13,808 nucleotides of DNA from Cloacimonetes bacterium UBA6081 (lineage in GTDB: Bacteria; Cloacimonadota; Cloacimonadia; Cloacimonadales; Cloacimonadaceae), in the NCBI GenBank assembly GCA_002428685.1, contig DIXL01000052.1, forward strand, positions 1-13,808, given 5' to 3'. Below the pieces are notes generated by a model. It saw nothing but the letters and a program-made list of their open reading frames with translations, was not told where the DNA came from and ran no database searches. A program made the translations under genes and the position numbers. Shown in pieces: positions 6,113 to 13,808 of the stretch. The stretch's first letter is position 1; every line of letters begins with the position of its first letter.

Positions 6113-8596
6113 CTATCTACCTGCTACAATAGAGACCATCTTGCCGGGGACGACGATAATCTTCTTAACGCTAAAGCCTTCCAGGCTGCGCTGCACGTTT
6201 TCCACAGCCAAGGCCATAGTCTTCAGAGTTTCGGAATCTGTATCGGCAGCCACTTCCAGTTTGCCGCGGATTTTCCCATTAATTTGCACCACATAGGTGA
6301 TGCTGTTGTGGATTAAATACCTTGGTTCATAAACAGGCAAACCGCTTTCGTGCAATAGCTTATCATAGCCTAAAGTCTGCCACAATTCTTCAGCCAGATG
6401 CGGTGCAAAGGGATACAGCATTTTGGGCAAGGCGGCACAGGCAAAGGCATAGACCTTTAGCTCGGCGGCATTCAGCTTTTCCGGCTCTTTTAGCTTGATA
6501 ATGGCATTCAACAGTTCCATGCTTGAAGCGATGGCGGTGTTATACTGCATACGCTGCAAAGCGTCTTCCAGCCAGCGATAAATGGCATGATGCGCCTCAA
6601 AGCGCAGCTCCGAGATGGCTTCGCTAATCCCGGCATCACTATCAGAGCTATTCATACCTTGTATAATCAACTCTTTATGGGTATCTATCAAACGCCACAC
6701 TCTGTTCAAAAAGCGGAAAGCACCCATCATGCCGTCGTCGCTCCATTCCACATCCTTTTCGGGAGGGGAGGCAAACAGCAAAAACACGCGCAAAGTATCT
6801 GCCCCAAAGCGGTCTATAATGTATTGCGGATCAACCGTGTTGCCTTTGCTCTTGCTCATTTTGGCACCGTCTTTGGTCACCATGCCCTGAGTTAGCAGAC
6901 GGGCAAAGGGTTCATCGCTATTCACCCAGCCAAGGTCGCGCATAAATTTGTGGAAAAAGCGTGCGTACATCAAATGCATCACGGCGTGTTCGATACCGCC
7001 AATGTATTGATCCACCGGCAGCCAATGCCTGGCCAATTCAGGATCGAAAGGCATATCCGGGTTTTGGGGATCGGCATAACGGGCATAATACCAACTGCTA
7101 TCCACAAAGGTATCCATGGTGTCGGTTTCGCGTCTTGCGGGCTCTCCACATTGTGGGCAGGGCACATTCAGCCATTCCGGAACGCTAAGCAGGGGGTTGC
7201 CGGTGGTTTTACCCACCTGCACATTGTCTGGCAATTTAACAGGCAAATCACTATCTGGAACCAGCACTATCCCGCATTGGGGACAGTGAATCACCGGAAT
7301 GGGATTTCCCCAATAGCGTTGACGTGAAATGCCCCAATCGCGCAGTCTGTAGGTAAAAGTCTGTTCGCCCCAGCCATTTGTTTTTGCCCATGCGGTGATG
7401 GCAGCCTTGGCGGGTTCGCTATCCATGCCGTTAAATTTATCGGAATTAGCCATAATGCCGGGCTCGGTGTAGGCTTCAAGCATCTCATTCAGGATCAGGC
7501 TGTTATCGGGTTTTTGAATTACTATCTTGATGGGAATGTCATACTTTTTGGCAAAATCAAAATCTCGCTGATCGTGAGCCGGCACAGCCATTACTGCACC
7601 AGTGCCGTAATCCATTAGCACATAATTGGTTATCCAGATTTGCACCCTGTCTCCATTGAAGGGATTTATGCAATAGCGGCCGCTGAAAACGCCTTCTTTA
7701 ATGGCTTCTGCCGAACTGCGCTGCACTTTGTCTTCGTTTATCACCTTGCGGCAGAAATCGTGCAGAGCTTTATTATTGGGTTCTTCGGCTAGCCAGTCCT
7801 GCACCAAAGGATGCTCCGGTGGCAAAGCCATAAAGGTTACGCCATAGATTGTGTCGGGACGGGTGGTGAAGATGGGAATCTTTTCACCGCTGCCTTCCAT
7901 GCAGAAATCTATCTTTGCGCCTGCGGATTTGCCGATCCAGTTCTTTTGCATGGTCATCACGCGCTCCGGCCAGTCTATCACCTTGCTAAAATCCAGCAGT
8001 TCATCGGCATATTTGGTGATGCGGAAATACCACTGCTCCAGGTCTTTTTGCTCCACAGCACTGTTACAGCGCCAGCAATGGCCATCTTCCACCTGCTCGT
8101 TGGCCAGCACGGTTTGGCACTCTTCGCACCAGTTCTGATAGCTCTTTTTGCGGTAAACCAAGCCCTTTTCATACAAGCGTTTAAAGATAAACTGACCCCA
8201 GCGGTAATAGTCGGGACGGCAGGTGCTAACCTCGCGTTCCCAGTCCAGGCCAAAGCCCATGCCATCAAACTGGATGCGCATGGCAGCGATGTTTTCTTCG
8301 GTGGTCAGGCGCGGATGGCTGTTATGCAAAATGGCATAGTTTTCGGCGGGCATACCAAAGGAATCATAGCCCATGGGCTGCATCACGCTGTAGCCTTCCA
8401 TCAGCTTCAGCCGCGTAACCGCATCGCCAATGGAATAATTGGACGCATGGCCGATATGGAGAACTCCGGATGGATAGGGAAACATTGATAGCACATAGTA
8501 CTTGGGCTTGTCGCTCTTTTGGGGAGCGTTAAAAATCTTTTTCTCTTTCCAAACTTGTTGCCATTTGCGCTCGATTGCGCCAAAAGGGTATTCCAT
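6113..8596 (-). CDS. leuS: Leucyl-tRNA synthetase
   Basis: Class I aminoacyl-tRNA synthetase that charges tRNA-Leu with leucine in the cytoplasm. Numbered from the start chosen here (827 residues): HIGH signature at 47-50 and KMSKS at 579-583, both intact. A zinc-ribbon insert has C157, C160, C174 and C177; a second four-cysteine set is C438, C441, C480 and C483. The CP1 editing domain that removes mischarged amino acids is present, with TTRPDT at 244-249 and PAHDQRD at 339-345. The C-terminal domain ends with YVVQINGKIRGKLEV. Length fits the bacterial family (about 800-870). The frame also has an ATG at 8608, but the ATG at 8596 has GGAG 6 nt upstream and gives MEYPFGAIERKWQQVW, the usual family start. 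The gene appears monocistronic here and ends 1 nt from the convergent secreted-protein gene. No T-box leader is seen. Confidence 0.98.
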   Translation of the reverse strand: MEYPFGAIERKWQQVWKEKKIFNAPQKSDKPKYYVLSMFPYPSGVLHIGHASNYSIGDAVTRLKLMEGYSVMQPMGYDSFGMPAENYAILHNSHPRLTTEENIAAMRIQFDGMGFGLDWEREVSTCRPDYYRWGQFIFKRLYEKGLVYRKKSYQNWCEECQTVLANEQVEDGHCWRCNSAVEQKDLEQWYFRITKYADELLDFSKVIDWPERVMTMQKNWIGKSAGAKIDFCMEGSGEKIPIFTTRPDTIYGVTFMALPPEHPLVQDWLAEEPNNKALHDFCRKVINEDKVQRSSAEAIKEGVFSGRYCINPFNGDRVQIWITNYVLMDYGTGAVMAVPAHDQRDFDFAKKYDIPIKIVIQKPDNSLILNEMLEAYTEPGIMANSDKFNGMDSEPAKAAITAWAKTNGWGEQTFTYRLRDWGISRQRYWGNPIPVIHCPQCGIVLVPDSDLPVKLPDNVQVGKTTGNPLLSVPEWLNVPCPQCGEPARRETDTMDTFVDSSWYYARYADPQNPDMPFDPELARHWLPVDQYIGGIEHAVMHLMYARFFHKFMRDLGWVNSDEPFARLLTQGMVTKDGAKMSKSKGNTVDPQYIIDRFGADTLRVFLLFASPPEKDVEWSDDGMMGAFRFLNRVWRLIDTHKELIIQGMNSSDSDAGISEAISELRFEAHHAIYRWLEDALQRMQYNTAIASSMELLNAIIKLKEPEKLNAAELKVYAFACAALPKMLYPFAPHLAEELWQTLGYDKLLHESGLPVYEPRYLIHNSITYVVQINGKIRGKLEVAADTDSETLKTMALAVENVQRSLEGFSVKKIIVVPGKMVSIVAGR

Positions 8597-8659
8597 GGTA
8601 TTCTCCATTCACATCAGTTTATTTATTAGCGTTTTACCAAAATTGGCAGACAGGGGAAT

Positions 8660-8730
8660 TGTCAAGAAAAAGGTGTTTTCTGGCTATCCCCATAGCTTAG
8701 CCTTCTATACATGGAAGATTTTTCTTGACG
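8660..8730. promoter_or_regulatory. Divergent -35-like elements in an 11-bp inverted repeat
   Basis: GTCAAGAAAAA (8661-8671) and TTTTTCTTGAC (8719-8729) are perfect reverse complements, so TTGACA points toward leuS and TTGACG toward the repeat-protein gene. Neither has a good -10 at 16-18 nt: TTTTGG for leuS and TTAATG for the other. Both have TAAAA(C/T) 23 nt away, too far for a standard sigma70 promoter. The repeat could be paired promoters with poor -10 boxes or a regulator site. Confidence 0.35.
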
Positions 8731-8809
8731 GGAAATCTGGAGTTCAATTAATGTAAAATCAGTTCATTGTATCACCTGTAACGTGTTCAAAACATAAATT
8801 GTATTTAGC

Positions 8810-8831
8810 AAAGACCTGCAATTTGGTCTTT
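8810..8831. other. Small hairpin, 7-bp stem
   Basis: AAAGACC (8810-8816) pairs with GGTCTTT (8825-8831) around an 8-nt loop. There is no G/C-rich stem with a long T run, so it is at best a weak terminator or part of the leader of the downstream gene. Confidence 0.3.
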
Positions 8832-8890
8832 ATTGAATGTGAGTAACAATGTTTGGAATTTGCACCATTCGTTGGGACTCTGCTTATCTG

Positions 8891-8973
8891 ATGTCATGTC
8901 AATGATGGGGAAGCTTATTTCTCCCTCTGCTGATGGCAATCTGGCGATTGCCAGCCCAAGCATGACAGGACAT
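8891..8973 (+). ncRNA. Candidate structured 5' leader (three-way junction) before the repeat-protein gene
   Basis: Three nested stems can be drawn. P1: 8891-8901 with 8963-8973, 10 of 11 positions paired. P2: GGGGAA 8907-8912 with TTCTCC 8919-8924, one G-U pair, 6-nt loop. P3: TGGCAATC 8934-8941 with GATTGCCA 8946-8953, perfect, 4-nt loop TGGC. The ribosome binding site begins 7 nt after P1, so folding could affect translation. I recognise no known riboswitch consensus. A DNA-level operator is an alternative. Confidence 0.35.
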
Positions 8974-8980
8974 TAGCGAT

Positions 8981-8985
8981 AGAGG
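8981..8985 (+). promoter_or_regulatory. Ribosome binding site fixing the repeat-protein start
   Basis: AGAGG lies 8 nt before the ATG at 8994. An in-frame GTG at 8985 overlaps this site and cannot be the start. Confidence 0.7.
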
Positions 8986-8993
8986 TGTGTATC

Positions 8994-11900
8994 ATGAAAT
9001 ATTACGTTTTAGTTTTTGTTTGCCTATTGGCAACCCTCAGCCCTCTCAGTGCGGATATATATAATTCCACTTTAGCAGGAGGCTGGTGGTTCGATCCTGC
9101 TACCTGGCAAAGCAGCACTTTCCCCGATGCAGACGATGAAGTTCATATATACGGCATTGTGTGGACGACTGGCGATGCCTTATGCAACGACCTTTACATC
9201 CATGGCAGCGATGCCATGCTGAAGGCTGCTGATAATTTTAGCGGTTCCATCACCGTGTATGGCAACCTTGAAGCATATGGCTGGATGTGCAACAGCGGCA
9301 GCTACAATCTAACAGTGAATCTGTATGGAAACCTGTCCATTGGATATCATTTCATGCCTCAGAGCTTCAACTGGCTGGGGGTGGGAGATAAGACCCTCGG
9401 TTGCTACGGTGATCCGAATTTTGGTCTCAAGGCCAGATATACCAACATTGCTGCTGAGGTGGGAACCATCTATGCCGTTACCGACCTTAACTTCCTGCCG
9501 GGGTTTACAACAGCTTCACAGATTGTGGGAGTAACCGAGCAAGCAACGATATCGCTCTTCGATCCTGAGACCAGAACCACCCACAACCTATACAGCCGCA
9601 GTTGCTACCTGGAAAAGCTTAAGATTCTGGGGGACGGCAGCAGTGTATTTAATTTCAATAACGACAGCAGCCTTTCCGGAGTCCATATTAAGGACTGCGA
9701 ACTGGAGAACCTTGTAACCACCGGCATTCATAATTTTGATACAGGCTGCTCTATCAAAAATATCACCAATAATGGGAATATCCATAATTATCCCTCCGGT
9801 ACACGCACGGTCACGCAATACGGAACCCTGGTCAACAATGGCCAGATATCATCTTTGTATGGTTATTATTTAACCCTCCATTGTTATGGCAACATCATCA
9901 ACAACGGCCTTTTCTATCCCTACGCCCTATATCTGAAGGGATCTGAGCCCCGGACTTTGCAGAGCTCGGAAATATATCCCATCAAAGCAACTGGCGCGAT
10001 CTATGGTGAAGCGGGGCTTGGCAGCATTTATTCCGGTGAGCAGCTTTATATTACAGATGTGCCGAACATCAATGGCCCGATCAGTTTCAAGGCCTATACC
10101 CAGGGACGGACGGAGCTGCCCAGAACGATCTATTTCAACAATATCTATGTAGTCAACTGTAACATCCAGGGAATTGCCAACTCTGCCATTCATGGCACCA
10201 ATCTGAAATTGGACAACACGCCACTATCAGACATCGCCATCCAGGGAACCATCAGCTTATCCGGAACTTCGCCGATGACCAATGCCGTAAACTACGGCAC
10301 TATCCAGAATGGGAGCTCAGGTTCCAGCACAGTTTCAATCTATGGAGATTTTGTCAATTATGGCACAGTGAGATCATTCTGGAGTAATTATCTAACAATC
10401 CATGCCTATGATGATGTCCGCAATTACGGCACCTGGACAAACCATACTCTGAAACTGTATGGAGATGACTCTCAGAACATCTGTTTTGGTGCTGGACATC
10501 CTTTTGCCGGAACCTATTTGTATGACATGACCCCAGCTTCTGCTTTGTATGTGGTGGAAGATGATCTTTATATCCAGGCCAATACCATGGATCTGGATTA
10601 CGGCACCCTATACCTGAACCCGGGAGGCTTTGATCTACATCTGAGCGGAACCCTGCTGATGGAAGCCAATATTGTCTCAGATTTAGGCAACAACCTCTGC
10701 ATGAGCGGATCAAGCCGCCTCAACGGTGTTGGCTTCCAGTCCATCACCAACAATGGGATCATGTATTTGAACAGTGCCACAAACTTCAGCGGAAGCTTGG
10801 TGAATCTTGGCACGATAAGTAATTATGGGGCTTCGATTCTCCTGACAGTGGCTGGCATCCTTACCAATAACGGTTCTATCGAAAACGCGTCAGGTTACTA
10901 TCTAAGTGTAAATATTGGCGGAAACTTGATTAATAATGGCACCTGGAACAATTATTACACCAGGTCTAACGGAACAGCAGACCAACTGATCCACTTCCCT
11001 CCGGATCATCCCTATTCAGGCAGCTACTTCACCGATACCGTAGCTGATTCCCATCTCTACTCCGATTCCGACCTTAGCTTTGTGAATTGCAGTATAGACC
11101 TGAATTATGCCCAGTTGCGGCTTCAGTCCGGCCGAGAAGCCTATGACCTCAGTCTGAATAGTTGTAACATCTATGATATCCATTTCATCAGTGGACTGGG
11201 CAGCGTTCTTACGGCCACAAATGCAGGCATATTCAGCAATTGCAGCTTTCAATCCATCACTCTGGAGGGTACTATCAACCTCAACAGCAACATCAGCTTT
11301 AGCGGAGACCTGGTAAATAACGGCATCCTGCAAAACTCGGGAAATTCAATCACCCTCACCGTGGGAGGAAACATTACAAACAACGGGACAATTCAGAACT
11401 ACGGCTATATCCTTAACATCAATCTGGCTGGTTCTGCCATAAACAACGGCACCTGGAGCAACAATACACTGAAGCTAAATGGAACCGTTGCCCAACTGAT
11501 TCACTTTCCCTTGGCCCATCCTTTTACGGGGACAAACCTTAATGGCAACAACGCCTCAGCGGTTGTGCAGACAGATTGCGACAGCTATTTCACCAATACA
11601 TATATGGACTTGAACTACAGCCAATTGGTGCTCAGCGGTGGATATGATCTGGTATTGAACAACGCTACGCTGCAGGAAGCAGTAGTTATCAGCGATGAAA
11701 GCAGCGTCCTAAACATGACAGGAGGCGGGGTGGGCAACACAAGTTTCCAATCCATCACCATGAGCGGGACTGTATCACTTAACAGCAATACCTATGTTTA
11801 TGGAAACCTGATTAATCTGGGCACAATACGAAACAGTGGAAGCAGCTATCGTCTGTATGTTGGGGCTAATCTTGACAATCAGGGGGAGATGATCAGTTAT

Positions 11901-13469
11901 TCCTCTTATTATTTATACGTGCACTGCGCCCAAAACCTTGTAAACAGCGGAACCATAGCTTCTTACCAGTTGGATTGTAACGGTAATGTTACTCAATATC
12001 TTACAAACACCGGCTCCATAGCTGTTACCAGCTTCACAGACAGCCATGCGGCAAGCCCTCTTGTCCTGCTTACGGATCTTAGTTTAATCAATGCCCAAAT
12101 CGATTTGAACAGTGCCAACCTCGTGCTAAACCAAGGCAGCCGCTACGGTTGTGTTCTGAGCCTCAGCGGAGGTTGGTTAAGTGAAACCAGCGTTACCGGT
12201 GGCAACGGAGCTAAATTGATCATGAGCAATGGAGCCTATCTGAGCTCTGTAAGCTTTGACGATATAATTTGGGAAGGAACCATCCTGCTTGGCAGCAACA
12301 TCGGCGTAAACAACCTAAACAACTTTGCCACGGTAAAAAATACCTCCAACACTTCAGCTACGTTAACGGTGCATCAACGTTTGGACAACCAGGCCAGCGG
12401 ACAATTCGCCAATAACACTTATTTGCTTTATCTGGATGTTCACGGTGATGTTTACAATTATGGGCAGATCCAGAATTATGACATCGATTTCGTTGGCACA
12501 GGAAACCAGAATTTATATCAGTACCCGGCTGCGGATCTTATCCGCTGTCAGCTATTCCACAAGACGGCGAGCAGTGGGGATATTACTCTGCTGTCTGATC
12601 TGCGCCTGGAAAATTGCGCCCTGAGTCTCAATGGCCGCAGCCTCAATATGCAAGGCGGCGGCATCGATCATGGCCTCTATATGAACGGTGGAAATGTGAG
12701 CAGCATTACCCTTGTGGCTCCGGGAAATTCCATTCTGAACCTAAGCGGTGGTTGCTATCTAAGCGGTATCAGCGGAGGAAATCATACCCTATTGGGTGAT
12801 TTTTCCATGGCAGGAAACTGCTATTTCGGCAATCTGATCAACAGCGGAATCTTTAAAAATCAATCCTCTTCAAATGCAAATGTTTATGTTTCTGGAAACC
12901 TGATTAACAATGGCAGCACCGCCAACAACAGCTACAGCCTCTACTTTCATGTCTCTGGAAATTTGACTAACAACGGCACTTTGGCTAACCGGCGGGTTTA
13001 TATGACAGGAACACAAAACCAGCAGGTGCAATTAAACGGAACTGAAACCCTGGAATATCTCGTGCTCAATTCGGATGTTGGTTCTGCTAGCTGGTATCAC
13101 GACGGAATGCTTGCCGGCAGCGGAACCTCAATCAACCTGGCCATGGTCGATCCTAATATCTATGGCACTTGGCAGCCCTTCAACTCAGGCTTGGGAACCT
13201 GGGGCAGAAGCATACATATCAGCCCGGTTGGCACTTTGGATGCACCGGAGAACCTCAGCATTTGCCTTCATGCAGACGGTGTGAAACTTTGCTGGAACCA
13301 AGTAATTGGAGCTACCAGCTATACAGTTTATGCATCCGATAACCCAGAGGGGGGATTCCCTGTTCTGCTGAGCGGGATTGCAGATCCCAATCCTGGAGAT
13401 GGAATTGTGGAACAGGTGCTGGAAGCCAGCCTGATGAGGAAGTTCTTTAAGGTTACAGCCAATTACTGA
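8994..13469 (+). CDS. Very large secreted repeat protein with C-terminal FN3 domain
   Basis: 1491 residues, rich in Asn, Gly, Ser, Thr and Tyr. A signal peptide (MKYYVLVFVCLLATLSPLSA) is followed by GGWWFDPATW and PDADDEVHIYG, a head pattern common in FCB-group surface proteins. The body is about eight tandem units of roughly 168 residues (about 505 bp), with equivalent points near nt 9200, 9705, 10228, 10731, 11244, 11742, 12252 and 12768. Units share FQSI(T)..GT(I/V).LNS, then GNLxNNGxIxN..., then NNGTWxN.TLKLNG and HPFxGT. The short-strand NNG/GN rhythm suggests a right-handed beta-helix stalk (inference). Residues about 1416-1491 form an FN3-like domain (APENLSICLHADGVKLCW, ATSYTVYASDNP, FFKVTANY). 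It has no FlgD-like sorting tail, unlike its two neighbours. Likely role is a surface adhesin or stalk; no catalytic motif is seen. The start at 8994 follows AGAGG at 8 nt. Confidence 0.9.
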   Translation: MKYYVLVFVCLLATLSPLSADIYNSTLAGGWWFDPATWQSSTFPDADDEVHIYGIVWTTGDALCNDLYIHGSDAMLKAADNFSGSITVYGNLEAYGWMCNSGSYNLTVNLYGNLSIGYHFMPQSFNWLGVGDKTLGCYGDPNFGLKARYTNIAAEVGTIYAVTDLNFLPGFTTASQIVGVTEQATISLFDPETRTTHNLYSRSCYLEKLKILGDGSSVFNFNNDSSLSGVHIKDCELENLVTTGIHNFDTGCSIKNITNNGNIHNYPSGTRTVTQYGTLVNNGQISSLYGYYLTLHCYGNIINNGLFYPYALYLKGSEPRTLQSSEIYPIKATGAIYGEAGLGSIYSGEQLYITDVPNINGPISFKAYTQGRTELPRTIYFNNIYVVNCNIQGIANSAIHGTNLKLDNTPLSDIAIQGTISLSGTSPMTNAVNYGTIQNGSSGSSTVSIYGDFVNYGTVRSFWSNYLTIHAYDDVRNYGTWTNHTLKLYGDDSQNICFGAGHPFAGTYLYDMTPASALYVVEDDLYIQANTMDLDYGTLYLNPGGFDLHLSGTLLMEANIVSDLGNNLCMSGSSRLNGVGFQSITNNGIMYLNSATNFSGSLVNLGTISNYGASILLTVAGILTNNGSIENASGYYLSVNIGGNLINNGTWNNYYTRSNGTADQLIHFPPDHPYSGSYFTDTVADSHLYSDSDLSFVNCSIDLNYAQLRLQSGREAYDLSLNSCNIYDIHFISGLGSVLTATNAGIFSNCSFQSITLEGTINLNSNISFSGDLVNNGILQNSGNSITLTVGGNITNNGTIQNYGYILNINLAGSAINNGTWSNNTLKLNGTVAQLIHFPLAHPFTGTNLNGNNASAVVQTDCDSYFTNTYMDLNYSQLVLSGGYDLVLNNATLQEAVVISDESSVLNMTGGGVGNTSFQSITMSGTVSLNSNTYVYGNLINLGTIRNSGSSYRLYVGANLDNQGEMISYSSYYLYVHCAQNLVNSGTIASYQLDCNGNVTQYLTNTGSIAVTSFTDSHAASPLVLLTDLSLINAQIDLNSANLVLNQGSRYGCVLSLSGGWLSETSVTGGNGAKLIMSNGAYLSSVSFDDIIWEGTILLGSNIGVNNLNNFATVKNTSNTSATLTVHQRLDNQASGQFANNTYLLYLDVHGDVYNYGQIQNYDIDFVGTGNQNLYQYPAADLIRCQLFHKTASSGDITLLSDLRLENCALSLNGRSLNMQGGGIDHGLYMNGGNVSSITLVAPGNSILNLSGGCYLSGISGGNHTLLGDFSMAGNCYFGNLINSGIFKNQSSSNANVYVSGNLINNGSTANNSYSLYFHVSGNLTNNGTLANRRVYMTGTQNQQVQLNGTETLEYLVLNSDVGSASWYHDGMLAGSGTSINLAMVDPNIYGTWQPFNSGLGTWGRSIHISPVGTLDAPENLSICLHADGVKLCWNQVIGATSYTVYASDNPEGGFPVLLSGIADPNPGDGIVEQVLEASLMRKFFKVTANY
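9200..13050 (+). repeat. Tandem coding repeat, about eight units of about 505 bp
   Basis: Corresponding motifs recur at steps of about 498-523 nt. The clearest markers are the FQSI codons near 10734, 11247 and 11745, the GGCACCTGGA string near 10427, 10938 and 11446, and the HPF/HPY codons near 10497, 11007 and 11517. The middle units are most alike; the first and last are divergent. Confidence 0.75.
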
Positions 13470-13505
13470 ATAAAACCATTTCGCATTACTGTTGCGGGAT
13501 TATCC

Positions 13506-13530
13506 TCCAGAAAAGTTTACCTTTTCTGGA
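13506..13530. terminator. Hairpin between convergent genes, possible bidirectional terminator
   Basis: TCCAGAAAAG (13506-13515) pairs perfectly with CTTTTCTGGA (13521-13530) around a 5-nt loop. It lies between the repeat-protein stop and the minus-strand transposase fragment. Neither strand has a T run after it, so intrinsic termination would be weak. Confidence 0.4.
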
Positions 13531-13549
13531 ACTGGAGTTTGGACATAAT

Positions 13550-13808
13550 CTATCGATTTACATCCACTCCCAGCCTCCGATTTAGATTGAGATTTAGCTC
13601 TTCTTGCAGCTTTTCATCAGCTGCGAGCTCGCGCCGTAACAGATTTACCATATCATTGCACGACGGTCGTATTGAACCCTTTCTCCACTTGGGTTGAGGC
13701 AGATAGCCATCGCTTCGGTGGATGCCATAGCACTTCAAGCTCATCAGCAGAATAATGCTATATGCCGCAATGAGTAATGCCGGGGCTTTGACCACAGCGT
13801 TTATGTTC
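13550..13808 (-). CDS. C-terminal part of a probable transposase, continues beyond the window
   Basis: The frame is open from the window edge to a TAG at 13550 (86 codons visible). A GTG at 13795 is not a credible start because the frame continues upstream without a stop (NINAVVKAPALL...). The segment has a helix LLIAAYSIILLMSLKCYG, then YLPQPKWRKGSIRPSCNDM and VNLLRREL, ending in a charged tail. The pattern of an Ala/Tyr helix, LP.P.WR...RPS and a final LLR.E resembles the C-terminus of some DDE transposases; this is from memory of such sequences. No catalytic residues are in view, and no terminal inverted repeat is recognised downstream. A different gene with a similar tail cannot be excluded. 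Confidence 0.45.
   Translation of the reverse strand, partial: NINAVVKAPALLIAAYSIILLMSLKCYGIHRSDGYLPQPKWRKGSIRPSCNDMVNLLRRELAADEKLQEELNLNLNRRLGVDVNR

Larger units (their letters stand above)
8597..8993. other. Divergent control region between leuS and the repeat-protein gene
   Basis: A 397-nt non-coding stretch. It holds an 11-bp inverted repeat that places TTTTTCTTGAC on both strands facing outward (8661-8671 and 8719-8729), a small hairpin at 8810-8831, and a candidate three-stem leader at 8891-8973, each listed separately. No tRNA or complete gene is seen. Confidence 0.75.

Noticed and set aside
7811..8488. Long plus-strand open frame of 225 codons opposite leuS
   Set aside because: It is an antisense shadow of the conserved leuS coding frame, with no domain or ribosome binding site.
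8597..8608. ATG at 8608 as leuS start
   Set aside because: Its upstream sequence is a poor ribosome binding site; GGAG lies 6 nt before 8596, and the shorter start matches the family's usual N-terminus. It remains possible.
8609..8760. T-box leader for leuS
   Set aside because: No T-box consensus, specifier loop or terminator/antiterminator pair was recognised on the leuS strand.
9200..13050. CRISPR array as the cause of the regular repeats
   Set aside because: The period is about 505 bp, repeats are degenerate and lie inside one continuous coding frame.

Overview
The window looks like a chromosomal segment of a Gram-negative, anaerobe-type bacterium, most probably of the Cloacimonadota or a close FCB-group relative. 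This rests on two secreted proteins that end in the FlgD-like sorting domain typical of that group (pattern xIYNLKGQxVxx...WDG...GxxVxxGxYxxRxxxGxxxxxKxxxL), on a very large secreted repeat protein with a C-terminal FN3 domain, and on mid-range GC with SD-led genes. No 16S rRNA or other marker decides the assignment; it is an inference.

Layout. 1-1714, minus strand: a DNA methyltransferase with its own sigma70-type promoter, followed after 5 nt by the first codons of another gene cut by the window edge (a possible restriction partner). 1790-3952, minus strand: a two-gene unit with a lipoprotein M14 zinc carboxypeptidase-like protein first and, 32 nt later, a PAS-class III adenylate cyclase; the promoter is so close to the first ATG that the mRNA may be leaderless. 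3919-4393: a non-coding stretch with plus-strand promoters and a CRP-like palindrome. 4394-5078: two out-of-frame remnants that look like a secreted subtilisin-type protease whose catalytic domain has been deleted, leaving the prodomain and the sorting domain. A strong intrinsic terminator (5089-5127) follows. 5152-6111: an intact secreted protein with a FlgD-like C-terminus. 6113-8596, minus strand: leuS (leucyl-tRNA synthetase), convergent with the previous gene and only 1 nt away. 8597-8993: a divergent control region with an 11-bp inverted repeat of the -35-like motif and a candidate structured leader RNA (8891-8973). 8994-13469: a 1491-residue exported protein of about eight roughly 168-residue repeats, probably beta-helical, with an FN3 domain. 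13470-13808: a hairpin between convergent genes and the C-terminal piece of a probable transposase on the minus strand, open through the window edge.

How the parts relate. leuS is the only clear housekeeping gene. The plus-strand genes are all cell-surface or secreted proteins, one already decayed. The minus-strand block at the left combines signalling (cAMP), cell-envelope peptide trimming and DNA modification; only the peptidase and cyclase look co-transcribed. The most notable observations are the deletion scar in the protease remnant, the three-way-junction leader upstream of the giant repeat protein, the possibly leaderless lipoprotein gene, and a CRP-like palindrome lying near a cyclase with all class III catalytic residues.
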